Source: Lineus longissimus (taxonomy: Eukaryota; Nemertea; Pilidiophora; Heteronemertea; Lineidae). From it: a stretch of DNA of 64,000 nt. The stretch lies in contig NC_088312.1 of NCBI RefSeq assembly GCF_910592395.1, positions 16,497,292-16,561,291 on the forward strand, in the 5' to 3' direction. The notes beneath the pieces are model-generated. The model was not told where the DNA came from, made no database searches, and worked only from the letters and a program-made list of their open reading frames with translations. This document shows positions 32,951 to 44,518 of the stretch, one piece after another (position 1 is the first letter of the stretch; each line of letters starts with the position of its first letter). Position numbers and translations under genes: made by a program.

Positions 32951-35860
32951 TAGTGGAGTGGCTAGTTTGCATATGGAAATTAAAATTGTGGAAACCTATT
33001 TTGAGGATGTGAGCGTGGCGGCCATATTGAATTTCGAATCGCGCTGATTTTCGAAAGGAACCTTCCCCTTACAAAACTGCATTAGGCCTACACTCACTAA
33101 AAATTGATTCCATCCGCCAAGCCGCTCTCCTCGAAATTGCCGGAAACCGATTTCAAGCACGTTGCCCTGGTGACCATATTGAGAATCAGAACAAGCCGGT
33201 TTTCGAAAGGAACCTTCCTCTAGTCACCCCCAACGTACATACCAAAAATGAATTTGATCGGACGAACGGTTCTCCTCGAAATTGACAGAAACCGATTTCA
33301 AGCACGCCGCCCTGGTGACCATATTGAGAATCAGAACAAGCCGGTTTTCAACAGGAACCTTTCTCTAGACACCCCCAACATACATACAAACAAGAGGCCC
33401 AAGGGCCTGGCGCTCAGCTGGATGACATAATAACATAGGACTGAGGGTGTAAAGTAGTAAATATCAGCTTTATACTACTGTTTGAAGGTCAAGAGAACAC
33501 GTTATACCACTAAGATTTCCAATGCAGAGTCATGGTATGTAAATATTACAGGAGGCAACGGAAGATATCCCTAGTTCAGTATGTTGTATCGGTAGCTTTA
33601 CAGAAGAAAAGAAGTGTCAGAGAGGATGAGACTTCTCCATGGACAACTGTGGTATGTCCAGGCTGGGTTGTACAGCACAAGGATACAAAATGCTGTCTGT
33701 AATTGAGAGGTATCCTGATTTAACAGAGGTCAAAATAAATAGAAATGACCAGTTTGAGACTAACACCACTGTCTTTTTTTGATAAGGTAGAGATTACAGG
33801 AGTCAACAAAATTAATTTTATTGAGAGAAATTTACCTGTCCTGCAGGTGATTGGAATTTACAATACAAAGGGTCGTTTTCATATTTGAAAATCCCTTCAT
33901 AATCAAGGGCTACCTCTGACTAAAACAGCATCCATAAACAATAGACCACCAATTTGACCCCAGCTCCTAACTGCGGGAAAACCCAAGTCCAGCAACCAAA
34001 AGTACCAAAAATACATTTTTGTTTACATTTGAACTGCACACATGCGTTTGTTTACAATTTCCCGCGAAATCTCGAAAATCAGGTGACCTGCAATCATGGA
34101 TTGAAAATAACATTTATCTGGGTTCAGCAGGTCAGCAGGTATACCGGCTGTTCCAATCATCCCCCTACAGCCAGCTGTTCAAAAGGTAATGTTATTCACC
34201 CCACAGGGAGTGCAGGTAATTGATTAAGCCCCTGCATAACTTAACAGCAATGGCTTGGCTTCTGTGAGTGGTAAGGAGAATTGACAGTGTCCGATTAAAA
34301 ATCCCTCATTTCTGCTCCGCTGAAGTAAATTTTTGAATAAAACCAAGACGTTGCATCAGGGTAAGGTGTCACCACCATTCATGCAAAATTTCAAGGCAAT
34401 CCAACGCCTCTAAGTGTGACTTTATTCGTCCCCCTTCTAATATTATTATATAGAAGATTTAGACCAGCGATGACGTCATTTCTGGTGATTCCCTACGTTG
34501 TCCAATGAACGCTTTTTAAAGTGTGCCATTTGGCATGCATCAGCATGCAATGTATTTTATCAGCGCTGACAATTGCCGAACAGAATGCCGTAGCTCCGTC
34601 AATTTGCAATAAATTTTTATGGGAGTAACATCATTTTGTTGCTTAAAACGTCTACTTTTTACTCATGTAAGAATCGTAGTACTAAAAACTAATATGCAAA
34701 CAGAATCATGCCGATTCACTGCACATACTGTGGGAATTCTCCACTTCAAAATACATCGCGAACAGAGCGTGCACTTCCCGATATCGTTTTCACAGAATTG
34801 TGACCAAATTTTCAAGAACTAATTTCTGAAAGTATTCCCTTAAGACCTTATGACTACCCACTGAAAGGAACTAGTGATAATATCGCCTACTTGTATACTT
34901 TTTAGCAGAAAATTGGTTACTTGTTGCAAAATCAATCTTCCATCTTTACAGTACACTGGTCACAGTGGGTATGCTGAAATATAGCCTGGTTCCCTGGCCA
35001 ATTCAATGCGCAGAATACAACTGCGCAACTATACGTCATAACCCGGGCTTTTGAATCGTCAAAAAATCTGCCAAATGTGCCTGTAGCGCCAACTGGCGGT
35101 GAAAACTAAACTAATTCCATTACAAGTCAAAATGAAAAATTATTAAAAAATATTCGGCCAGATTTGAAAACAATATTTCCTCTGAGGTATAACGGAAAGA
35201 AGTTTAAACTTCCCGATGACCTCATTCGCAGAATGTAGGTCGGATCGCGCTGATTTTTGGTTTCTGAGTTCCCCTTGGGCTACTCCTAATTTAGCAGCGT
35301 CAACAAAGTGCCTAGGTCTTACGGTTACAAAATGCCCAAAATTGACATGGAAGGATGGAAGGATGGCAGGACGGACACCATTCCCTTAGTAATATTACCA
35401 ACTTCGCTAACTTTGTCAGCTGAGCTAAAATGAATTTAATCGGATGAACGGTTCTCCTTGAAATTGATGGAAACAAATTTCAAACACGCCGCCCTGGTGG
35501 CCATATTGATAATCAGAACGAGCCCGTTTTCAAAAGGAACCTTCCACTAGTCACCCCTAATGTAAATACCAAAAATTGAATTGATTATCAAAGCCATTCT
35601 CCTCGAAATTGACGGAAACCGATTTCAAGCACGCCGCCCTGGTGACCATATTGAGAATCAGAACGAGCCGGTTTTCGAAAGGAACCTTCCTCTAGTCACC
35701 CCCAACGTACATACCAAAAATGAATTTGATCATACAAACGGTTTTCCTCGAAATTGACGGAAACCAATTTCAAACACGCCGCCCTGGTGGCCATATTGAT
35801 ATTCGGAACAAGCCCGTTTTCGAAAGTAGGGCTGAGGGGTAAAAAACAATTATTTATGAT
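32951..35860. mobile_element. Composite insertion splitting the last cassette ORF
   Basis: Bounded by TTTGCT on both sides. It is built largely of a roughly 146-bp tandem unit (landmarks TGAATTTGATCGGACGAACG, GCCGCCCTGGTGACCATATT, GGAACCTTCCTCTAGTCACC), present at about 33060-33390 and 35431-35850, with an H1 element inserted in the middle. The 3' end is A/T-rich (GGGTAAAAAACAATTATTTA). Element class unknown. Confidence 0.55.
33391..35430 (+). mobile_element. H1 element, copy c
   Basis: 5' end CAAGAGGCCCAAGGGCC, 3' end CTAACTTTGTCAGC followed by TGAGCTAAAA. It inserted in the A-run of a tandem unit. Neighbouring units read ACATACCAAAAATGAATTTG, whereas here the flanks are ACATACAAA and AAAATGAATTTA. 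It shares its first ~830 bp with copy b, and a GATG microsatellite lies near 35350. Confidence 0.72.
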
Positions 35861-35866
35861 TTGCTA

Positions 35867-35976
35867 TAGCTGATGAATCAACTGGGACATATCGTAATGC
35901 AGATGCTGTGTATGTCCCGAATGGGCTTTATACACCAGATACTTACAATAAAGCAATGCAAGAAGCTCTTAGTAAA
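35867..35976 (+). pseudogene. Small-ORF cassette: last ORF, right part
   Basis: Open frame of about 37 codons in AT-rich DNA, ending N-G-L-Y-T-P-D-T-Y-N-K-A-M-Q-E-A-L. The apparent stop is provided by the H2 element that begins at 35977, so the true C-terminus may have been longer. Confidence 0.42.
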
Positions 35977-36780
35977 TGAAACGGCCAGGGGCCATTGTGC
36001 TCACCGTATAGATATTTGGTGCTTTGGACTTCAACCAGGTTAAGAAACATTGTACATGTATAGTATATAGGTCAAACCAAAGTCGGTATGACATGTGATG
36101 TATCGTTGCTTGGAGTAAGTACCATAAGAATATCATCAAAAACAAGTCACTAATAAACGAGCTATTGCACTTTTTACCTATTTTAGTTTTGGCCTCCTGG
36201 TGGCCAAGTTGAGTACCAGATCAGATCGAAATTCGCTGTCCAAAGGTAAAATGACGTAGGGAGTCATGTGTACCAAATTTCAAGTTCATAACTTTAGTGT
36301 TTAAGAAACGTGCCATAGTTACAATCAAACGACCAATTTACGCCATTTGACCTCTGTGACCTTGAAAAGCAGGTCAGATCAAAAACTCATATGATATGTG
36401 ATGTATCCTTGCTAGGAGAACCTACCATTAAAATATTATTGAAGACGAATCACTAATAAGCGAGATATCACACTTTCTAGGTTTTCACTTTTGGCCCCCT
36501 GTTCGCCAAGTCGAGAATCAGACCGGACTGAAATCAGGGTCAGAGGTCAGCTGACCTAGGGGGTCCTTTGTACATAGTCTCAAGTTCATAGCCTTAGGGG
36601 TTAACAAACGTTCCACAGTTACGCTCAAATGGCCAATTTGACCTCTGTGACCTTGACAAGTACATCAAATCAAAAACCCGTATCATATGTGATGTATCCT
36701 TGCTAGAGAATCTATCATAAATTTTTTACCAAAAACTAATCAGTAATTAGCGAGATATGGCACTATTCAAATTTTGAAAA
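35977..36780 (+). mobile_element. H2 element, copy d, 3'-truncated
   Basis: Starts TGAAACGGCCAGGGGCCATTG and GTGCTCACC, then about three tandem units with TTTGACCTCTGTGACCTTGA and GAAACGTGCC. It lacks the (GAC)n tract and the 3' hairpin, being replaced by repeat R2 at 36783. Confidence 0.65.
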
Positions 36781-36782
36781 GG

Positions 36783-37312
36783 TTTTTTTAGCAGGAGGAA
36801 AGCGAGAACATTTTGCGCCGTCGTATTCTGATTTGACTGGTTAGTGGTGAAATCTGCTTTTACTTTTGCAAATTAACATATTCGTTTTTCTAGTTCTAAC
36901 GTTTACTGAATTAAAGATGCTTTCTCAATGCTTGACTGGTCTGGCAAGAGGCATTGCCAGGAAAACGTGACGTCATTTTGGCCATTCTTTTTACCGCAAG
37001 CCCTCGCTCTCCGTAAAACTTCCTGACATGGTGTGAAGTGGGAGGGCTCACAATGGGAACCACACTGCCGCGATGTTAATAGTTTCTATTTATAGAATTC
37101 AGCGGCAGGATTTTAAGGACGGAAAAAGTAGATTAACTCGGCTAATCTCAATGGATTTTACCCAGGAATGTTTTCAAGGCGAGAGAAACATCTGATTTAA
37201 GTACTGCGCTTATTAGATTTCATGTTCATGCTGAAGATTGGCCTAAAACGTGGACGAAAAGAGTGCATTATCGAGTGTTGGAGAGGGCACGTGATTGGAC
37301 GAGAAACCTGAG
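36783..37312. repeat. Dispersed 0.54-kb repeat R2, copy 2
   Basis: Nearly identical to 26290-26830, from GGTTTTTTAGCAGGAGGAAA to GATTGGACGAGAAACCTGA. Confidence 0.75.
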
Positions 37313-37325
37313 CGAAAACAATACT

Positions 37326-37357
37326 GACTCCAGCTCCCAGAGGGAGGAGCTGGAGTC
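37326..37357. other. Strong hairpin
   Basis: GACTCCAGCTCC, an 8-nt loop, then GGAGCTGGAGTC: a perfect 12-bp stem at the junction between R2 and an H1-derived segment. No poly-T tract follows. Role unknown. Confidence 0.6.
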
Positions 37358-37766
37358 ATAATTATTACAGCGTATTTTGTGAGGTGAAGCCTGGTGCTTT
37401 ACAATGGTCAAATGAACCGAATGTTGTCTGGACATTGATGAAGTGGATGCAGCCAAATGTTTGGGATGGTCTTTTTTGTATGTGAAGAAAAGAAGATAAA
37501 GAGTTGGTTAACAAAATGAACTTTATTGGTGCGGCAGATATTTTATGCCTTTCAGCAGATATTTGAAGCCTTTCGGCAGATATTTGATGCCTTGCGGGAG
37601 ATATTTGTTGCCTTGCGGTAGATATTTGATAACGCTCTCCGGGAATGGAAAGCAGTAAAACGAGTAAGCACACCTTACTCTGATGTGGGAACAGCAAGTG
37701 CTTTACTGGACTTGAAATGTGCCAACGACTCCTCTTGCAATAACCAACAACAGTTAATCTGTAAAA
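37358..37766. repeat. H1-internal segment with 20-22 bp minisatellite
   Basis: Corresponds to 19163-19550 and 46496-46880 inside H1 copies a and d. It contains five GGCAGATATTTG units here, against four in each of the other copies. It continues after the H2 element, at 39289-39325. Confidence 0.7.
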
Positions 37767-39288
37767 TGAAATGGCCAGGGCCATTGTGCTCACCTCTTGT
37801 GAAGGGAAGATGGATGAAGCATTAGCATGGTTTTAAATGTAAGAAAGAAATGAAGTAATGTTTTACAATGAAATTACATGAGAGATAAAATAATGCGTAA
37901 GTTGAATTTAATTGAGGTGACTACAGGTATGACAAAGCAGAGTAGACAATTTTGTGATCTGACCAGTAATCGTTAAAACAGCAGCAGAACAAAAGCTTGA
38001 AGCAGCAAAACATGCCTACTAAAAGAACAAATAAGCAATTCCATGCAACAAGTCATCAGCATTAACACACCTTTTTAAAAAAAGTCCTTTGGTTTACAGA
38101 TGACCCATTATGGAAATGCTTAGGAATTTGGATAATTATGTTGTTTGCTTGTGTCTAGTACAAGAAACAACCATCATCTGAAATTCCTAGGGCTCTGTAG
38201 AGGTTAATTAATCCTGCATTTGCCTAGGCTTAGACTATGACATCCCACTTAGCAGCATTTCAAGGCACCCTTAGGGGAGAGTCCACTATTAACATTTGGG
38301 GCCCTGCTGGCCAAACTGAGAATCAGATAAAGACTGCAGTTTAGTCTAAGAGTATAGGGGTACATTCGTACCAAGTTAGGGATCTGTAGCTAAAGCAGTG
38401 ACAAAACGTGCCGTCATTGTAAAATGGCGTTGCCATAGGAAAACTTTGACCTCTGTGACCTTGAGAAGTAGGTCAAATCAAAAACCCACATTTATGAAAT
38501 GTATCCTTGCTAGGAGTACCTACCATAAAAATGTTATGAAAATCAGACCACTATTAAACGAGCAATCAAACATTTTAACTTTGGACATTAAATTTGGCCC
38601 CCGGGTGGCCAAACTAAGAATTTTTCAAGATGCCCGCCTGGCACCCATACTGGCTATCACATTTGATAAAAAATCAAGGATTTAGTAGAGAGTACATAGA
38701 TATACATCCAGATCAAATTTGGTTGCAATCCGATCATTAGTTTCGGAGTAATAGTACTGTGTTTATTTTTCAAGATGGCTGCCTAGCGGCCATATTTGAT
38801 GTCCGAACGGCTGAAATTTTAGGGGTGGAATAGAGAATCCCCAGATACATGTCAACACTGGTTTAAAACCTTCTAGCTAAAATAGATAGGAAACATGCTA
38901 CTGTTCAGTGAATCAGCAAACTTTGACCTCTGTGACCTTGAAAAGGAGGTCAAATCAAAAACCCGGAGGATATATGATGCACCTTTGCTAGAAGTACCTA
39001 CCATATTTTTTTCAAAATTTCCCCACTACTATTAAGGGAGATATTGCATATTTTCACTTTTAACGTTTGGCCCCCTGGTGGCCAAACCATGAAACGAATC
39101 GGACCGAAACTTGGTCTCCAAGATGTCATTACATAAGGGTACATGTGTACCAAGTTTCAACTCAATAGCTCTAACAGTTACAAAACGTGCCCTGCTAACG
39201 GACGACGACGACGACGACGACGATGACGACGGACGATGGACGCCACGGTATGGGATAAGCTCACCTCTGCTAAGAGGTGAGCTAAAAA
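37767..39288 (+). mobile_element. H2 element, copy c
   Basis: Starts TGAAATGGCCAGGGCCATTG, ends with the hairpin around GCTAAGAGGTGAGC followed by TAAAAA. A (GAC)n tract lies at 39199-39235. The empty site is visible in both H1 paralogues (AATCTGTAAAAAAAGAGAAG at about 19545 and 46877), again an A-run. The interior differs from H2a/b over its first kilobase, so it is a longer subfamily. Confidence 0.78.
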
Positions 39289-39325
39289 GAGAAGAGAAAT
39301 TAACACTGACTGAATAACTAGCATC

Positions 39326-40370
39326 ACGTTTCCCCCCAAAGCACTCGATTCATCATCTGCCAGTAATTTCCTTTCACAGACTTAATAGGCCATCACACCA
39401 CATAAATTTCATGTCATGTTAAGGCTGTTATATGGAAAACTTTCCTTTCAATGTGTAACCTGGCACAATATATAATTACAGCTGCCAGGCTGCCGCCTTT
39501 CCTGTACGCCCCATAACTCTAACACCAGTTCAGAGACAGCATGTGCAATCAGATAATCACAGAGCGTAATGTCCAGCTGAAATCTTCTGCCCGACAACAT
39601 GAACACTAGTGACTAAACTGATCAGTAGCACCACCAGGCAAAATGCATTAACCACACTGTATCCTATACATACCTGGATTTCTTGGTATTAGTTTTATGC
39701 GGCACTTCTTTCTTCACTGAATTCACAGATCGCCTATTACAGTATTAGTATTGTTAACAACCTAAAAGTAGAAAAGCAAATAATAAAATGTGAAATGAAA
39801 TGGTCAATGGCCTTGAGGCTTGAGAACCGAGTGAGTGACAAACCTAAAACTTTTACGGTGTGATGATGGCGAATGCACCAGTTTGCTCAACTAATAAAAA
39901 GGGTTACATTTTAAAACAAAGCCTCCTATCCGAATCTATTCTGCCTAAGTGAAACTATTAACAAACCTAAGCAAAATGCCACCGGATGCAGCCTACTCTT
40001 GTGGAGGGAGCCTTTCAGCACCAAACAAGAATCCATGCAAATTGTATCACATGGAGAGACTAGCCCAATCATCCGTTTTCTGTTGGTAGGAATGGGTTAG
40101 TCTCGCAGACTGGACCTTAAACTCAACTGCTGACGTGTGAGGCCAGTCTGACCGATGAGTAGGTGGGGGTCTAGCTAATTGAGAAGCCACCAGTTTCCTT
40201 TACTAAAAGGGTTACACACAGTGTTAACAAACAGACAGCACATGGTGGAACAGTTTGGGTGCATGGTAATGGTAAACACCTACACCATGTAGCCCATGAT
40301 ATTTATTTCAAAAGAAATCAAATCAATGACGATAGTCCTGGAAAGCAGTGCTCATGCCTCGACTCTAAAC
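39326..40370. other. Intergenic DNA, no gene recognised
   Basis: Unique-looking sequence between H2 copy c and the ~100-bp satellite. A GAAATGGTCAATGGCC stretch at 39796 resembles a diverged H2 start. No coding region is supported. Confidence 0.3.
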
Positions 40371-40759
40371 AAAATGGCAACAAAGGACTATGGATTATAA
40401 CTGACTGTGACAAGAAACAACAAAAAATTGATTGGTATGGCCTTATGCCCGCTGTACACGATCCCTCAAAATTGGATGAAAAAAATTTGACCGAAAAGAT
40501 TGATCGTGTATGGTGGGAAATTGGATGAAATATTTTCCATCAATCAAAGATTGATGGAATAGAGCCGGTCCTATTTTTGAATGACGAATTGATAAAATTT
40601 GACCGTGTACATCGGGCATGGATATTTATTGAACAATTAACCCTATTGAATTGAATTGTTCGTGGGTTCACCGAAATCAATGATCGTCCATTCCTCCTTC
40701 ATGATGACGGTGGTTATGCAATTTGACGGGTTTGTAATGCAAGGCCTAGATTCCACAGT

Positions 40760-41098
40760 TTGCCTCTCATAGACGACAACATGGGCTGGACGCAGAGGGC
40801 AGTGGAAATCATGATAGAGTCGTATAGGGCCCACCCAATCCTATACAACACCAAAGATGCCCTGTACCACAATCACGTTAAGAAGGAACTGGCCTACCAA
40901 GAGGTACTTGAGGATGTCTGCAAGGAAAAGAGTGACTGCACGGTTGATGACGTGAAGAAAAAAATGAACGGGCTACGTAGCAACTTTGCTAGGGAAATGG
41001 AGAAGATAAACAAGACCAAAAGAAGTGGTGCTGCGGCAAAGGATGTGCACAAGCCAACCGTATGGTGGTTCCAGAAGCTGCTCTTTCTTAACGATCAG
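40760..41098 (+). pseudogene. Harbinger MADF/Myb-like protein exon 1 (deleted copy)
   Basis: An open frame with the MADF/SANT-like domain: W-T-Q-R-A-V-E-I-M-I-E-S-Y-R-A-H-P-I-L-Y, then Y-Q-E-V-L-E-D-V and W-W-F-Q-K-L-L-F-L. MADF proteins are the DNA-binding partners of PIF/Harbinger transposases. The A-run near 40960 has seven A and keeps the frame, unlike the full-length copy, which has six. The exon is cut by the internal deletion, so the BESS-containing second exon is absent. Confidence 0.72.
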
Positions 41099-41336
41099 CA
41101 AATATCTCTTCATCCATACGCAGATAGTTTTTGTAAGAAGCGGGGTCTTCCAGCCTGAGCTCCTCGTTTAGCATGGCATATGCCCCTTTGGATGCTCTTC
41201 GAAGGATCCATGGCCGTGTCCAATATCGGCGTCGTCGTCGTCGTTTCTTCTTCAATGCGGCCAAGGCTATTGCCATAGCAGCAACGGCAGCTGACGCAGC
41301 AACGGCCACAAGCAGTCTTGACTGCACGGGAGCCAT
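41099..41336 (-). pseudogene. Harbinger transposase N-terminus (deleted copy)
   Basis: Minus-strand ATG at 41336. It encodes an Ala-rich start, a K-K-K-R-R-R-R-R-R nuclear-localisation-like run and W-T-R-P-W-I-L-R-R, matching the first ~80 residues of the transposase at 41983. It ends at the deletion joint, before the catalytic domain. Confidence 0.78.
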
Positions 41337-41982
41337 TTTGTGAATGATTGGATGAAAATGATTGACCGTGTATGGCGGGACCCTCTACATACAAATTTGA
41401 CCAAAAAGATTGATGAAAAAGTTTGATGAAAATGATTGACCGTGTACAGCGGCCATTACGTGCTAAGGAAAAAAAACACCAATGAGCAAAGGACTACAGA
41501 TTGTAACTAACTGTGACAAGAAACAATAAAATTTCATTGGTATGGCCTTATGTGCTTTGGCAGGGACAAGAAACCAATGAGCAAAGCACTATGAATTGTA
41601 ACTAACTAGGACAAGAAACAATAAAAAAATCATTGGTATGGCCTTATGTGCTATGATAAGAACAAGAAACCAATGAGCGAAGGATTATGAATTGTATCTA
41701 ACTCACTGAGACGAGAAACAATAAAAAAATCATTGGTATGGCCTTATGTGCTTCTGTAGGCACACGAAACCTAAAACCATTGCTGTGACCTAAGGACTAT
41801 GGATTGTAACTGACTGTGACAGGAAACAATAAAACATTCATTGGTATGACATTATGTTCTTTATGGCCGCTGTACACGGTCAATCATTTTCATCAAACTT
41901 TTTCATCAATCTTTTTGGTCAAATTTGTATGTAGAGGGTCCCGCCATACACGGTCAATCATTTTCATCCAATCATTCACAAA

Positions 41983-44020
41983 ATGGCTCCCGTGCAGTCA
42001 AGACTGCTTGTGGCCGTTGCTGCGTCAGCTGCCGTTGCTGCTATGGCAATAGCCATGGCCGCATTGAAGAAGAAACGACGACGACGACGCCGATATTGGA
42101 CACGGCCATGGATCCTTCGAAGAGCATCCAAAGGGGCATATGCCATGCTAAACGAGGAGCTCAGGCTGGAAGACCCCGCTTCTTACAAAAACTATCTGCG
42201 TATGGATGAAGAGATATCTGCTGATCTCGTTGATAGAGTCACTCCTTACGTTTATAGGTCAGACACCAATATGCGCCAGGCAATCACTCCTGCCGAACGT
42301 TTAGCGGTGACGTTGCGTTTCTTGGCAACTGGAGAAACATTCCAAAGTCTAGAGTTCTCAACAAGGATTAGCGCCTGCACGATAGGTAGAATTGTTCCAG
42401 AGATGTGCGATGCCCTCTACACGGTTTTGAAAGGCGATTTCATAAAGGTAATACGAACACTATGAAAATGACACTGCAATGTTTTCCTTTTAACCATTTT
42501 TTATTTCTTGCTGTAGCTGACTTTACAATAACAAAATACTTAAATGCACAATCATTCAGAACTGTAAAATGTTTGCATCATGGCATTACCAAGAATATCA
42601 GCGGTGTTCCCCATGCTACATGCATTTGAAGTTGTTACATTTGGAAAATCTTTACGACTAGGCTGACCGTTATACGTCATGATGGAACACTGCTGGTTGT
42701 AACCATGTTTTCCAGGAGGAACTGTTGCATTATTAATGTGCTGCGGAGGGACTCTTCTAGTCAACTGAGTATTTCTGCCCAACTCAGACTCTTGCGCATC
42801 AAGAAGCGCCATGTTTATTTTCCTTTTTGCACTTTGCCTTATGTCAGCATGCTGCAGGCTGCGCATTTCGCAAGCCACAAATTTACCAAAAATATCAAAT
42901 TGGTCCTCGTTCTGCGTTGGTGTACTAGTGCTTTCATTCATGTTTGAGCTGACAACAGCATCTTTCAATTCAGTCAAAGCATCAGCTGCTGTGTGCAACA
43001 TCGACTCCTCTACAGAACGACTCTTTTTCGCCCTTGGTTTAGGTCTACTCGGTTCCTGGGATGTGCACGGTTTTGCTGAGTATCCTACCGATGGCGTTCC
43101 AGGACGTGGTGATTCATCATGCAACTCTTGGTCGGAGTCGTCATTAGCAGAGGAGTCCTGAAAGTGGAGGTTAACATTGCAACTTTTCCTTTTTTCAGCT
43201 GCCAGCGAACGCACAAGAGTGGCTTCAGGTTTCTAGAGATTTTGAGTACAGATGGAATCTATCCCACTGTCTTGGAGCTATCGACGGCAAACATGTGACT
43301 TTTCGCCCACCTCTGAAGTGTGGATCGTATTTTTTCAACAACAAGAATACCCATAGTTTGATTCTATTCGCTTTGGTTGATGCAGACTATAAATTTCTTA
43401 TAATTGATGCAGGGACAAATGGCCGTGTGGGAGATGGGGGTGTTTTTGCTAAAAGTGACCTAAAGAAGGCTATAGTAGACGGAAGTATAGATTTTCCAGA
43501 TGCTGAACCCCTGAAATATTGTACCGCCCCAATTCCTTATTTTTTGGTAGGAGACGATGCATTCCCTCTGCATACTTACATGATGAAACCGTACCCGTTC
43601 CGAAACCTTGATATTGACCACAGAATTTTTAACTACAGGCTGAGCAGGGCGAGACGCATTGTTGAGAATGCGTTTGGGATTCTGGCAAATCGCTTCAGAG
43701 TCCTTCTTGCACCGATGTTATTATCACCTGATAAGGTAGAGAGAGTAATCCTTGCTACATGCGCCCTTCACAACTATCTCCGCACAAGGAGCCCTGCTCG
43801 GTACTTCCCTCCTAGTTCCATGGATAGAGAAGACACGAGCAGAGGCCAGGTAACAAATGGTGATTGGAGAGAGGTGAGAAAGTCGGAAGTAACATATAAA
43901 CGCATCTCATCTCAAGCTGGCAACAGGTCTACAAATGCGGCTCAGGCTCAGAGAGACTACCTTTGCTCCTATGTCAATAATATTGGTCGAGTATCGTGGC
44001 AAGGTAAATTTGCAGCGTAG
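41983..44020 (+). CDS. PIF/Harbinger DDE transposase (2 exons)
   Basis: Exons 41983-42447 (155 codons; CATAAAG|GTAATA) and 43199-44020 (TTTTTTCAG|CTGCCA) join in phase 0 to give 428 residues, a usual length for the family. N-terminus: Ala-rich stretch and K-K-K-R-R-R-R-R-R-Y-W-T-R-P-W. Middle: R-L-A-V-T-L-R-F-L-A-T-G, a helix-turn-helix-like block. Catalytic domain (DDE_Tnp_4 type): G-A-I-D-G-K-H-V (first Asp), V-G-D-D-A-F-P-L (second Asp), R-R-I-V-E-N-A-F-G-I-L (Glu). It cuts and pastes the element at TWA sites in the nucleus. All catalytic residues and both splice sites are present. The intron contains the antisense MADF-BESS exon 2. Confidence 0.92.
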
Positions 44021-44518
44021 AATGAGGCAGCCATTCTTGTATAACTGTGTGTGTACAGTCAGTGAATAATTTTGTTGTAGTCAGAGAAATAAAATGATGT
44101 TAAGAATTAATTACCTTGTCAAGTGTTTCATTGCAATCTGTGCCTCTCGACATTGAGCAAGAACTGGGCCTCGCCTCTACGTGGTCCTTAAGAAAGAGCA
44201 GCTTCTGGAACCACCATACGGTTGGCTTGTGCACATCCTTTGCCGCAGCACCACTTCTTTTGGTCTTGTTTATCTTCTCCATTTCCCTAGCAAAGTTGCT
44301 ACGTAGCCCGTTCATTTTTTCTTCACGTCATCAACCGTGCAGTCACTCTTTTCCTTGCAGACATCCTCAAGTACCTCTTGGTAGGCCAGTTCCTTCTGAA
44401 CGCGATTGTGGTACAGGGCATCTTTGGTGTTGTATAGGATTGGGTGGGCCCTATACGACTCTATCATGATTTCCACTGCCCTCTGCGTCCAGCCCATGTT
44501 GTCGTCTATGAGAGGCAA
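42552..44518 (-). pseudogene. Harbinger MADF-BESS protein (2 exons, frameshifted)
   Basis: Minus strand. Exon 1 is 44518-44115 (GACAAG|GTAATT) and encodes the MADF domain; exon 2 is 43157-42552 (TTTCAG|GACTCC). Phases match (0/0). Exon 2 encodes a Ser/Pro-rich basic linker and a BESS-like motif (F-G-K-F-V-A-C-E-M-R-S-L), which mediates protein interactions. An A-run near 44315 has six A instead of seven, shifting the frame inside MADF between D-V-K-K-K and M-N-G-L-R-S. The partner protein normally helps the transposase bind DNA and enter the nucleus. Its intron contains transposase exon 2 on the opposite strand. Confidence 0.82.

Larger units (their letters stand above)
40446..41455. mobile_element. 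PIF/Harbinger element, internally deleted copy, TTA duplication
   Basis: Flanked by TTA at 40443-40445 and 41456-41458. Terminal repeats are TGCCCGCTGTACACG at left and the inverse of TGGCCGCTGTACACG at right. It is an inverted, shortened relative of the element at 41864-44831. It keeps the MADF exon (plus strand) and the transposase N-terminus (minus strand), fused at a deletion joint near 41092. Confidence 0.9.

Noticed and set aside
37326-37357. Rho-independent terminator
   Set aside because: GC hairpin without a T-run, and the DNA is eukaryotic.
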